A stretch of 22,149 nucleotides of DNA from Firmicutes bacterium CAG:534 (lineage in GTDB: Bacteria; Bacillota; Clostridia; Lachnospirales; Lachnospiraceae). The stretch covers positions 23,821-45,969 of the forward strand of contig FR894539.1 of assembly GCA_000436115.1 (NCBI GenBank). Direction: 5' to 3'. Positions 13,541-20,126 of this stretch are shown piece by piece. A model generated the notes under the pieces. The model was not told where the DNA came from and ran no database searches. It saw nothing but the letters and a program-made list of their open reading frames with translations. Positions within the stretch are counted from its first letter, which is position 1. Every line of letters begins with the position of its first letter. A program made the position numbers and the translations under genes.

Positions 13541-14696
13541 GAAACGATCCTGCAAAGGCAGCATTTTGGACATCCAGAATGCTGCCTTTCTTGTTGCAGG
13601 AATTCATAGTGGCCTGCACAAAATTTTCTGCTCCGTGACCCGTGGTCTTATGGCACCTGATCCTTCGATCCTCTACCATGATAAATCCCGGACAGCTGAA
13701 CTGATCCTGTGGCGTGACCACCCCCGCCTCCAGTCCTGCGGCAGCGGTGATCACCTTAAAGGTGGATCCCGGTTCATAGGTATCATTGATGCAGCCGTTA
13801 CGCCACATCCGGTTTAGCAGTTCCTGCTTTTTTTCCTCGGAAAGCCCTGCCATATCCGTTCCCTCCGGCAGCTCATAGGGATGGTTTAAGTCAAATTCCG
13901 GCACATCCGCCATGGCCATGATCTCTCCATTTTTAGGGTTCATTACCAGAATGGATACCCTTTCCGCCTGCTTGGTCTCCATCACCTGTCTGGCAAGCTG
14001 GGTGGCGTAGCTTTGAATGTTCATATCCAGGCTGATATACAGATCCCTTCCCGGAACGGGTTCCTCCCTCTCCTCTCCAAGCTCTGCGATCTCCACCCCT
14101 CTGGCGTCTGTCATGGTCAGTATCGTACCCTCCTGTCCCTTCAGATATTCCTCATATTTTACTTCGAGACCTATGATTCCCTGATTATCTCCGCCGGTAA
14201 AGCCAAGAACCTTAGAGGCCAGTTCCCCATAAGGATAATATCTTTTATAATCCTCATCCACCTTAACGCCCTCAAGCTGATAAGCCCTGATGGCGTCCCC
14301 CTTTTCCTTTTCCACATTGCTTTTTATCCTCTCAATGGAAGAATATTTTTCCACACGTTTCCTTACATACTCCTCCGAAAGCTCTAACTCCTTTGACAGA
14401 ACCTCAACGATCCTGTCCGGGTCCTTTATCTGATTATGGATCACTGAAATGGTACAGACCGTTTTGTTATCTGCGATCACCTTTCCGTTGGTATCCAAAA
14501 TCCTTCCTCTTGCGGCCTTAATGCTTCTTTCCCTCTCATGAAGCTCTCTGGCCTGACCGGTATAGTAATCAGACTGAAACACCATCAGATAGACCAGTCT
14601 GCCTCCCAGGATCAAAAAAAGGAACAGACTGCAGAAAAAGACAGACACTATCTTTTTCCTGATAAAGGTCTTATTTTTTTGCATAAAAAACCTCAT
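13527..14696 (-). CDS. spoVD: SpoVD-type penicillin-binding protein, 5' fragment (N-terminal half)
   Basis: 389 codons, of which the first 368 are PBP and the last 21 are read from the inserted element before a stop. The layout is a cytoplasmic start, one transmembrane helix (about 15-40), a PBP dimerisation domain (ARGRILDTNG onward), then the transpeptidase domain with S311-T-F-K314 and S366-C-N368. The KTG-equivalent lies in the distant 3' fragment, so this product cannot be catalytic. The att core is precisely the Asn368 codon. SpoVD crosslinks spore cortex peptidoglycan at the outer forespore membrane; the assignment rests on position after the division PBP and before mraY, and on the gene being dispensable enough to be split. 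The ATG at 14684 (GAGG upstream) is a better start than 14696. PASTA domains are absent. Confidence 0.93.
   Translation of the reverse strand: MRFFMQKNKTFIRKKIVSVFFCSLFLFLILGGRLVYLMVFQSDYYTGQARELHERERSIKAARGRILDTNGKVIADNKTVCTISVIHNQIKDPDRIVEVLSKELELSEEYVRKRVEKYSSIERIKSNVEKEKGDAIRAYQLEGVKVDEDYKRYYPYGELASKVLGFTGGDNQGIIGLEVKYEEYLKGQEGTILTMTDARGVEIAELGEEREEPVPGRDLYISLDMNIQSYATQLARQVMETKQAERVSILVMNPKNGEIMAMADVPEFDLNHPYELPEGTDMAGLSEEKKQELLNRMWRNGCINDTYEPGSTFKVITAAAGLEAGVVTPQDQFSCPGFIMVEDRRIRCHKTTGHGAENFVQATMNSCNKKGSILDVQNAAFAGSFLILK
13554..13589 (+). terminator. Hairpin ending the transporter operon, overlapping an att arm
   Basis: AAAGGCAGCATT (13554-13565) pairs perfectly over 12 bp with AATGCTGCCTTT (13578-13589), with a 12-base loop and then CTTGTT. 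It lies 14 bases after the ATPase stop and can terminate the cargo operon before it runs antisense into spoVD. Its right arm is part of the att arm at 13567-13587. Confidence 0.7.
13567..13595 (+). other. Element-chromosome att junction at the transporter end
   Basis: The arm TGGACATCCAGAATGCTGCC followed by T (13567-13587) leads to GTT (13593-13595, AAC on the minus strand), after which spoVD sequence GCAGGAATTC begins. Bases 13594-13595 are the predicted crossover dinucleotide. Arm-to-core distance equals that at the other end. Confidence 0.85.
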
Positions 14697-14735
14697 GGAA
14701 AAGATATTATTATAATTTATTCCTTTTCCATGAGG
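14685..14735 (-). terminator. Terminator-like hairpin at the spoVD start
   Basis: CCTCATGGAAAAG (14691-14703) and CTTTTCCATGAGG (14723-14735) form a perfect 13-bp stem with a 19-base loop. On the minus strand it is followed directly by six T and then the spoVD ATG at 14684. It lies in the gap after the ftsI stop. It looks like an intrinsic terminator or attenuator ending the mraZ-ftsI transcript; in RNA it would also contain the upstream ATG at 14696. Confidence 0.75.
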
Positions 14736-14772
14736 TTATTCTTTTTGTTTTCCGCTCCGGGGCTCACTTCCG

Positions 14773-17034
14773 TTACTGGCCGCCCTCCCCGGTGTCTTCT
14801 TCCCCGTTTTCTGCCGTTTGTCCGCCGTCGCCTTCCCCGGCGTCCTGGGAGGCTGCCGTCTCTTCTGATGCTCCCAGGTCAAAGCTTCCTCCTAAAACGG
14901 CTCCCGTATCAGGATCTACATAAGCTCCGGTGTTTGGATCAATGGCATATCCTGTCTGCGGATCAATGGGGAATTCCTTCCAGGGCTCTGCTCTCTGTTC
15001 CTGTTGTTCCTCTTCCTGATCCGGGGCATTTTCTTCTGTTTCTCCTGTTGTCTCCCCGGTTGTCTCTCCGCCTTCTTCCTCTGCGTCCTCCTGTACTGCA
15101 GGGGTTCTGATCTCAATCTGCAATGCTTCCAGCTCCGCTCTTTCTTCCTCGCTCAGCTCTTCTGTCATAAAGATGCCCATGTAGGGAAGTACTTCTGTGA
15201 GAATGCTTCTGACGATCCTGGTTGCATGCTTAGCGTCATCCTGTACCGCCACGTTGGGTCTGTCTACCACCACATAGATCACGATCTGAGGATCGTCTGC
15301 GGGGGCATATCCCATAAAGGACACTACATATTGTCCGTTTTTACGGGGCAGGGTCTCGGCAGTTCCCGTTTTACCACCGATCATATAGCCCGCAGGTCTT
15401 GCCGTTTTACCGGTTCCGTGTTCTCCTGTGACAACAGTATTGCACATTTCCCTTATGCGGGCGGAGGTTGTCTCCGAAACCGTCTGCTTTAAAAGCCTTG
15501 GCTCAATATTCTGTACGGTTGCCCCTGAGGGACTGACAATTCTTTTCACCACATGGGGCTCATAATAATAGCCTCCATTGATCAGTGAGGTAAAGCCTGC
15601 CGCCATCTGGATCATGGTCGCATTATAACCCTGTCCAAAGCTGTTTGTAGCAAGATCCGTAGGCCCCATGGTGTCCTTTGTATACACCAGGCTGGCGGTT
15701 CTGGATTCTCCTGCAAGGTCAATGTTGGTCTTAAGACCGATGTTAAAGATGTGCTGAAACTTGGTAAAGGTACTGACTCCTGTAGCCATGGCCACATACA
15801 TCATGTTCACGTTGCAGGAGCGTTCAATTCCTTCCGTCACCGTCAGATAACCGTCGCCGTATCTGTTATGGCAGGCAATATCATGTTCTCCCACATGGAG
15901 CTTTCCTTCGCAGTAATAGCTTTCGTTTCCGGTAATGCTTCCGCTTTCAATTCCTGCCGCTACCGTAAAGGGCTTGGAAACGGATCCCGGTTCATAAGTA
16001 TCACTGATGCAGAAGTTCTTCCAGAGTGCATTCAGATTTTGATAAAGCACATCAGGATCATCCTCGATCTCTCTCAAGTTCTCTTCATTGATATACTCGT
16101 CCATTTTCTGGCCCTGGGCGTCCAGTCTCCGCATTCCCAAAAGCGCCTGTGTATTTCTGGTATCGTTCAGATCATAGACCGGATAACCGGCCATCGCCAG
16201 GATCTCTCCGCTGTTGGCATCCATTATGATGCAGCCGGTATTGTTAGCGCCGTTTCCCTCACGGTAATTGTCATGGTACTGCTCGTCATATTTTTTCAGA
16301 TATTTTTCCACAATGCTCTGGATATTGGCGTCAATGGTGGTGATAATGCTGTTTCCGTCCTCGGCGGGGATCGTTGTCCTTTCCAGATTGGAGTCGTCAT
16401 TCAGATACCCGTATTCCCGTCCCGGCGTTCCGGACAGAATATCATTATAATATTCCTCCAGGCCATAGGAGCCCACATTGTCGCTGGTGGTGAAGCCGAT
16501 CACATCACAGGCCAGGGAACCGCCCGGGTAGCTTCTTTTATATTCCTCTTCAAACCAAAGCCCCTTTACCAGGGAATCCTCTTCATTTACAAGCTCCATC
16601 AGGCCCTTTACCTGTTCGTATTCCAGTCTTCTGGCAAGCACATAGTATCTGGAGCTGCTTCCGTTTTCCGCAATATGAGAGCGGATCGCAGAGGTGTCTG
16701 CACCGATCTGGCTTTTTAAGGCCGTCAGGGTAGGCTCTAGGTATTCTTCCTTCTGTGAGACCGCTACTGCATCCAGCACCACATTATAAACCTTCTCACT
16801 GGATGCCAGAATGCTTCCGTTGGCATCATAAATAGCCCCTCTCTTATAGGGCAGGGTGGTGCTGTCATATCTCTGCTGGGAAAGAACCTGCTTCTTGTAT
16901 TGTTCCCCGTTGTCCCTGGTGATCGAAAAAAGTCTGTAGGATAATCCCACAAAAGCCAGCAGTATTATTCCGAATAATACCACCAGCTTTCTCTGCATTT
17001 TAATTGTGAATTTTTTGTTTGCCTTGCTGTCCAA
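14773..17034 (-). CDS. ftsI: Division class B penicillin-binding protein FtsI/PbpB
   Basis: 753 aa, septal peptidoglycan transpeptidase partner of the SEDS polymerase. One transmembrane helix lies at about residues 14-34, followed by the dimerisation domain (PYKRGAIYDANG) and the transpeptidase domain with S351-V-S-K354, S406-C-N408 and K555-T-G557, all intact. The enzyme core ends near residue 619. After it comes an unusual acidic, low-complexity tail of about 134 residues with ETTGETTGE and three tandem DPxTG units (690-713); no PASTA domain. The start is TTG at 17034, with AAGGTG 6 bases upstream, beginning 11 bases after the ftsL stop. Position directly after ftsL identifies it as the division enzyme rather than SpoVD. 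Confidence 0.93.
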   Translation of the reverse strand: MDSKANKKFTIKMQRKLVVLFGIILLAFVGLSYRLFSITRDNGEQYKKQVLSQQRYDSTTLPYKRGAIYDANGSILASSEKVYNVVLDAVAVSQKEEYLEPTLTALKSQIGADTSAIRSHIAENGSSSRYYVLARRLEYEQVKGLMELVNEEDSLVKGLWFEEEYKRSYPGGSLACDVIGFTTSDNVGSYGLEEYYNDILSGTPGREYGYLNDDSNLERTTIPAEDGNSIITTIDANIQSIVEKYLKKYDEQYHDNYREGNGANNTGCIIMDANSGEILAMAGYPVYDLNDTRNTQALLGMRRLDAQGQKMDEYINEENLREIEDDPDVLYQNLNALWKNFCISDTYEPGSVSKPFTVAAGIESGSITGNESYYCEGKLHVGEHDIACHNRYGDGYLTVTEGIERSCNVNMMYVAMATGVSTFTKFQHIFNIGLKTNIDLAGESRTASLVYTKDTMGPTDLATNSFGQGYNATMIQMAAGFTSLINGGYYYEPHVVKRIVSPSGATVQNIEPRLLKQTVSETTSARIREMCNTVVTGEHGTGKTARPAGYMIGGKTGTAETLPRKNGQYVVSFMGYAPADDPQIVIYVVVDRPNVAVQDDAKHATRIVRSILTEVLPYMGIFMTEELSEEERAELEALQIEIRTPAVQEDAEEEGGETTGETTGETEENAPDQEEEQQEQRAEPWKEFPIDPQTGYAIDPNTGAYVDPDTGAVLGGSFDLGASEETAASQDAGEGDGGQTAENGEEDTGEGGQ

Positions 17035-17045
17035 TATTGCACCTT

Positions 17046-17552
17046 CTAATCCGGTATTTCTCCGGTCTGTCTTACATAATCACTGCCTTCCCCACTGAAG
17101 GTAACGATCTGTCCTTCTTCTGCATACCGCATCCCCAGCTCCTGGATGGCAATCCTCTTTACCTCTTCCAGATTGATGCTGCTGTCGATCCGGCTGTAAT
17201 TTTCATCATTTTCCAGCTTCAGCTCATTTAAATTGCTTTCCATTCTGGATATGTTTTTGATACTGTTTGTTATATCAGACTGAAGTCCCAGATACCAGGT
17301 CAGGATAAAGGCCGCCGCCACCAGGGCACATACCAGGAACACTACATATCCCATATTCATGTGTAATGCCTTTTCCCTGTTTCTCCGTACCGCATTTCCT
17401 TTTCTGGTGCCTGTCCTTCTCTCCGGCTCTGCCTTTCTTTGAGGCAGCTCGTACAGCTCTCTCTTTGTCTGTTTTCTCACGGCAGTATTTCCCTGTACAT
17501 AGACATTGCTTCTGTATGCACTTTTCGGCGTTCTTCCGCTGTTCACTGCCAT
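17046..17552 (-). CDS. ftsL: Cell division protein FtsL
   Basis: 168 aa bitopic protein. A basic cytoplasmic N-terminus of about 67 residues, longer than usual for FtsL, precedes one transmembrane helix (about 68-90). A coiled-coil extracytoplasmic segment follows (SDITNSIKNISRMESNLNEL onward) and ends with the LEEVKRIAIQELGM motif typical of FtsL/DivIC proteins. It bridges DivIB/DivIC and the FtsW-FtsI synthase. The ATG at 17552 has AAGGAGG upstream and follows rsmH by 23 bases. Assignment relies on topology and place between rsmH and ftsI, since FtsL sequences diverge quickly. Confidence 0.88.
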   Translation of the reverse strand: MAVNSGRTPKSAYRSNVYVQGNTAVRKQTKRELYELPQRKAEPERRTGTRKGNAVRRNREKALHMNMGYVVFLVCALVAAAFILTWYLGLQSDITNSIKNISRMESNLNELKLENDENYSRIDSSINLEEVKRIAIQELGMRYAEEGQIVTFSGEGSDYVRQTGEIPD

Positions 17553-17575
17553 GCCCGGCCTCCTTGCTTTTTATT

Positions 17576-18508
17576 TTACTTCTTTTCAAAAATGCGCAGC
17601 TTTGCGCTTGCTGCCCTGGGATTTTCCGAAACCTCTTCTTCTCCCGGCAAAATAGGCTTCCCTGTGACCACCTTCCCCTGACTGACCCTTCCGCAGGTAC
17701 ATACCGGGAAGTTCGGCGGACAAATACAGGGATTTTCTGCCTTTTTAAATGCTGCTTTTACGATCCGGTCCTCCAGGGAATGAAAGGTGATAATACAAAG
17801 CCTTCCTCCCGGATTTAACAACTCAATCAGGGTTTCCAGCGACTCCCGCAGCACCTCAAGTTCCTTGTTGCATTCGATCCGGATAGCCTGAAAGGTTCTC
17901 TTTGCCGGGTGACCGCCCTCTGCCCGTATTTTAGCCGGAATCGCCGCTTTAATGATCTCACACAGCTCTCCGGTGGTTTCCACTGGTTTCTTTTTTCTTG
18001 CCATCACAATATGCTTGGCAATATTTTTTGCAAATTTATCTTCCCCGTAATCCCGGATCACATGATATAATTCCATCTCGCTGTATCCGTTTACGATCTC
18101 TTTTGCTGAAAAGCTCTGTCTGGTGTCCATTCTCATATCAAGGGGACTGTCAAACCGGTAAGAAAAGCCTCTCTCCTTGGTATCAAACTGATAGGAGGAC
18201 ACCCCAAGATCCAGGATCATGCCGTCTATCTTTTCAATGCCAAGCTCCGAAAGAACTTCCCTGGTATTCCTGTAATTGCTTCTGACAATGGTTACCTTAT
18301 CTCCAAAAGGCGAAAGACGCATTCCTGCCGCCTCAATGGCCGCCTGATCCTGATCGATGCCGATCAGTCTGCCGTCTGTTAATCTCTTTGCAATTTCATA
18401 GGAGTGGCCTCCACCCCCTAAGGTTCCATCCACATAGATCCCATCTGGCCTGATCTGCAGCCCTTCTATGGTCTCTGTCAGCAGAACCGATTTATGCTCA
18501 AACGCCAT
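17576..18508 (-). CDS. rsmH: 16S rRNA (cytosine-1402-N4)-methyltransferase RsmH (MraW)
   Basis: 310 aa, the usual length. The SAM-binding motif DGTLGGGGHS lies at residues 28-37. Also seen are DLGVSSYQFD, GGHPAKRTFQAIRIE and the C-terminal FHSLEDRIVK motif, all hallmarks of MraW. It methylates N4 of C1402 in 16S rRNA. It starts 17 bases after the mraZ stop and precedes ftsL, the standard head of the dcw cluster. Confidence 0.97.
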   Translation of the reverse strand: MAFEHKSVLLTETIEGLQIRPDGIYVDGTLGGGGHSYEIAKRLTDGRLIGIDQDQAAIEAAGMRLSPFGDKVTIVRSNYRNTREVLSELGIEKIDGMILDLGVSSYQFDTKERGFSYRFDSPLDMRMDTRQSFSAKEIVNGYSEMELYHVIRDYGEDKFAKNIAKHIVMARKKKPVETTGELCEIIKAAIPAKIRAEGGHPAKRTFQAIRIECNKELEVLRESLETLIELLNPGGRLCIITFHSLEDRIVKAAFKKAENPCICPPNFPVCTCGRVSQGKVVTGKPILPGEEEVSENPRAASAKLRIFEKK

Positions 18509-18525
18509 TTTGCACCCTTCTAAGC

Positions 18526-18963
18526 CTAAATACCAATTCCAAGCTCTATCATATGTTTGGATATTTCATCCATATCCTGATAGGTCACAGTTCCTTCCCA
18601 TCTGTCCTTACTCCAGATTTCCACTCTGCTTCCGACTCCCACTAAAACTGCGTCCTTTGTAATATCCGCAAATTCCCTGAGCACTGCCGGCAACAGAATT
18701 CTCCCCTGCTTGTCCACCTCAACACAGGCGGCTCCCGCCAGGAAGAAACGCGTAAACTGTCTGGCTTCCTTATCGATCATGGGTAAACTGTGAAGCTTTT
18801 CTTCAAAGGCCTGCCACTCGGATTCTGCAAACACAAACAGACAGCCATCCATTCCCTTTGTCACAACAAATTCGTCACCTAATACTTCTCGGAACTTGGA
18901 GGGAATGATCAGTCTGCCCTTAGCATCCAATGTATGGTTGTACTCTCCCATAAACATATGCAT
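18526..18963 (-). CDS. mraZ: Transcriptional regulator MraZ
   Basis: 145 aa with two AbrB-like MraZ repeats, the first starting MGEYNHTLDAKGRLIIPSKF and the second near VEVDKQGRILLP. MraZ is a ring-forming DNA-binding protein that represses its own dcw operon through short direct repeats. Starts at 18963, 18957 or 18951 are all possible; family members usually begin MFMGEY (18957), while a GGATGGG ribosome site favours 18963 or 18957. It is the first gene of the cluster, and matching repeats lie about 80-130 bases upstream. Confidence 0.95.
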   Translation of the reverse strand: MHMFMGEYNHTLDAKGRLIIPSKFREVLGDEFVVTKGMDGCLFVFAESEWQAFEEKLHSLPMIDKEARQFTRFFLAGAACVEVDKQGRILLPAVLREFADITKDAVLVGVGSRVEIWSKDRWEGTVTYQDMDEISKHMIELGIGI

Positions 18964-19045
18964 AAGAACCCATCCATGTGGCTATGACTCTGCCATCCTG
19001 CCTTCTCATCAAGTGGTCTGCCACGGGAAGAAAATAGAAAAGTGT

Positions 19046-19094
19046 ACCACTTTCTACCACTTTTGTATCACTTTCTACCACTTCTCACCACTTT
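19046..19094 (-). promoter_or_regulatory. MraZ-box array, five phased direct repeats
   Basis: On the plus strand the unit ACCACTTT recurs at 19046, 19056, 19067 (ATCACTTT), 19077 (ACCACTTC) and 19087. The spacings are 10, 11, 10 and 10 bases, one helical turn. Read toward mraZ the unit is AAAGTGGT, the same type as the AAAGTG-type MraZ boxes known from Mollicutes. The array begins about where transcription should start, so MraZ binding would block the promoter. Confidence 0.85.
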
Positions 19095-19101
19095 TAGGGT
19101 T

Positions 19102-19130
19102 ATTTTAACTCATTTTCCCTCCCAAAGCAA
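19102..19130 (-). promoter_or_regulatory. Sigma-A promoter of the dcw cluster (mraZ)
   Basis: On the minus strand TTGCTT (-35, 19125-19130), a 17-base spacer and TAAAAT (-10, 19102-19107). It lies immediately upstream of the MraZ-box array and gives a leader of roughly 130 nt before mraZ. Confidence 0.75.
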
Positions 19131-19134
19131 GTAC

Positions 19135-19165
19135 AAAAAAACGCCCTGCGGGAACCCGCAAGGCG
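19135..19165 (-). terminator. Rho-independent terminator downstream of lgt
   Basis: CGCCCTGCGGG (19142-19152) and CCCGCAAGGCG (19155-19165) form a GC-rich 11-bp stem with one G-U. On the minus strand it is followed by seven T (19135-19141). It ends the ychF-lgt unit just before the dcw promoter. Confidence 0.88.
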
Positions 19166-19195
19166 CATAAACACTGAATTTATTCACTTTTTACC

Positions 19196-19233
19196 ATATC
19201 TAGTGTAGGAGCCTTTTGGCGCTTACTAGATAT
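19196..19233 (-). repeat. Inverted repeat just after lgt
   Basis: ATATCTAGT (19196-19204) pairs perfectly with ACTAGATAT (19225-19233), and GCC/GGC pair inside the loop region. It lies 12 bases past the lgt stop, before the strong terminator. There is no T run after it, so it is probably a transcript-end structure or a binding site rather than a terminator. The rest of the 18964-19244 gap is explained by the terminator, promoter and MraZ boxes. Confidence 0.5.
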
Positions 19234-19244
19234 TGATACTCTTC

Positions 19245-20120
19245 TCAAGAAAAATTTTTATCATTTTTTTTGCGGCGCCACAGGCGTATGAAAATATCTG
19301 CCAAAACAGCCCCTGCAAACAGCACAACGGCCAGTACCTGAGATACCGGTACTGTGGTTCCCGGGATAAACAGGGTATCGGTTCTGATCCCCTCTATCCA
19401 GGCTCTTCCAAGCCCATAGCCAGCCAGATAATAAAGGGCAAGCTCTCCCTCAAACTTCTTATGCCTGCGGTAAAGCAGGAGGAAAACCAGCGTTCCCACG
19501 TTCCATAAGCTTTCATACAAAAAGGTGGGATGTACCTGGATATAATTAGTTCCTTCTACAATATGAGACGCCACATTTTCTGAAATATCCCTGGCTCTTA
19601 CTGCTTCAATGGGAAGCCGCATGGCAAACAGGTTATCGGTGTACTCTCCAAAGACCTCGCGATTGGTGAAGTTTCCCCATCTTCCAATGGCCTGTCCCAG
19701 GATCAGTCCCGGCACACAGGCATCCATGATCCAGAAGGGATTTTGCTTTTTAAGCCTCGCATAGATGAATAGTGTCAAAAATGCTGCGATCACGCCGCCA
19801 TAAATTGCAAGGCCGCCCTGTCTGGTATTGAAAATGGACAGCAGGTCATCCTTATACATATCCCATTCAAATGCCACATAATATAATCTGGCCCCTACAA
19901 TCGAAAATACAATGGCATAAATGGCAAAATCCCAGATAATATCAGGATTTTGACCAGCCACCTTCGCCTGGTGGGCCGCCAGCAGGATCCCCGCCAGCAT
20001 GCCGATCCCGATCAGCACGCCGTAAAGCGTGATCTCAAAGCCAAATATCGAAAAGCCCCTAGGCATATTATGAAGATAGATCCCCAGATTGGGGAACGCA
20101 ATATCCATAGCTTCCATCAT
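19245..20120 (-). CDS. lgt: Prolipoprotein diacylglyceryl transferase Lgt
   Basis: 291 aa integral membrane enzyme with about seven transmembrane helices. It transfers diacylglyceryl from phosphatidylglycerol to the lipobox Cys of prolipoproteins. The Lgt signature GRWGNFTNREVFG lies at residues 146-158, and QGGLAIYGGV near 101-110 matches the conserved N-terminal catalytic region. It starts 6 bases after the ychF stop, with AGGGG close upstream; the double ATG start is ambiguous. Lipoproteins such as the TrpX-like binding protein in this window would be its substrates. Confidence 0.96.
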   Translation of the reverse strand: MMEAMDIAFPNLGIYLHNMPRGFSIFGFEITLYGVLIGIGMLAGILLAAHQAKVAGQNPDIIWDFAIYAIVFSIVGARLYYVAFEWDMYKDDLLSIFNTRQGGLAIYGGVIAAFLTLFIYARLKKQNPFWIMDACVPGLILGQAIGRWGNFTNREVFGEYTDNLFAMRLPIEAVRARDISENVASHIVEGTNYIQVHPTFLYESLWNVGTLVFLLLYRRHKKFEGELALYYLAGYGLGRAWIEGIRTDTLFIPGTTVPVSQVLAVVLFAGAVLADIFIRLWRRKKNDKNFS

Positions 20121-20126
20121 TTTCCC

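Larger units (their letters stand above)
8921..13595. mobile_element. Intervening element splitting spoVD (large serine recombinase plus ABC transporter cargo)
   Basis: The element is bounded by two copies of AAC on the minus strand (8921-8923 and 13593-13595), giving a unit of 4,672 bp. Its contents, read on the minus strand, are an ABC transporter operon in antisense, a 50-aa small protein and a large serine recombinase ending at the border. There is no transposase and no target duplication beyond the 3-base core. Removing the unit fuses spoVD in frame as ...NSCN-PVFITVG..., restoring a complete class B PBP. Joining the element ends produces a palindrome centred on the core dinucleotide AA. 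Skin-type elements in sigK, spsM and spoVFB have the same plan, which suggests excision in the sporulating mother cell; a permanent disruption in a non-sporulating lineage is the alternative. Confidence 0.93.

Noticed and set aside
8921..13595. Insertion by a DDE transposon or insertion sequence
   Set aside because: No transposase, no terminal inverted repeats abutting the border, and no target duplication beyond the 3-base core.
8282..14696. The split spoVD as an assembly or chimera artefact
   Set aside because: The two halves rejoin in frame at a shared AAC, the insert ends form a palindrome centred on that core, and the insert encodes the matching enzyme class; a random misjoin would not produce this.
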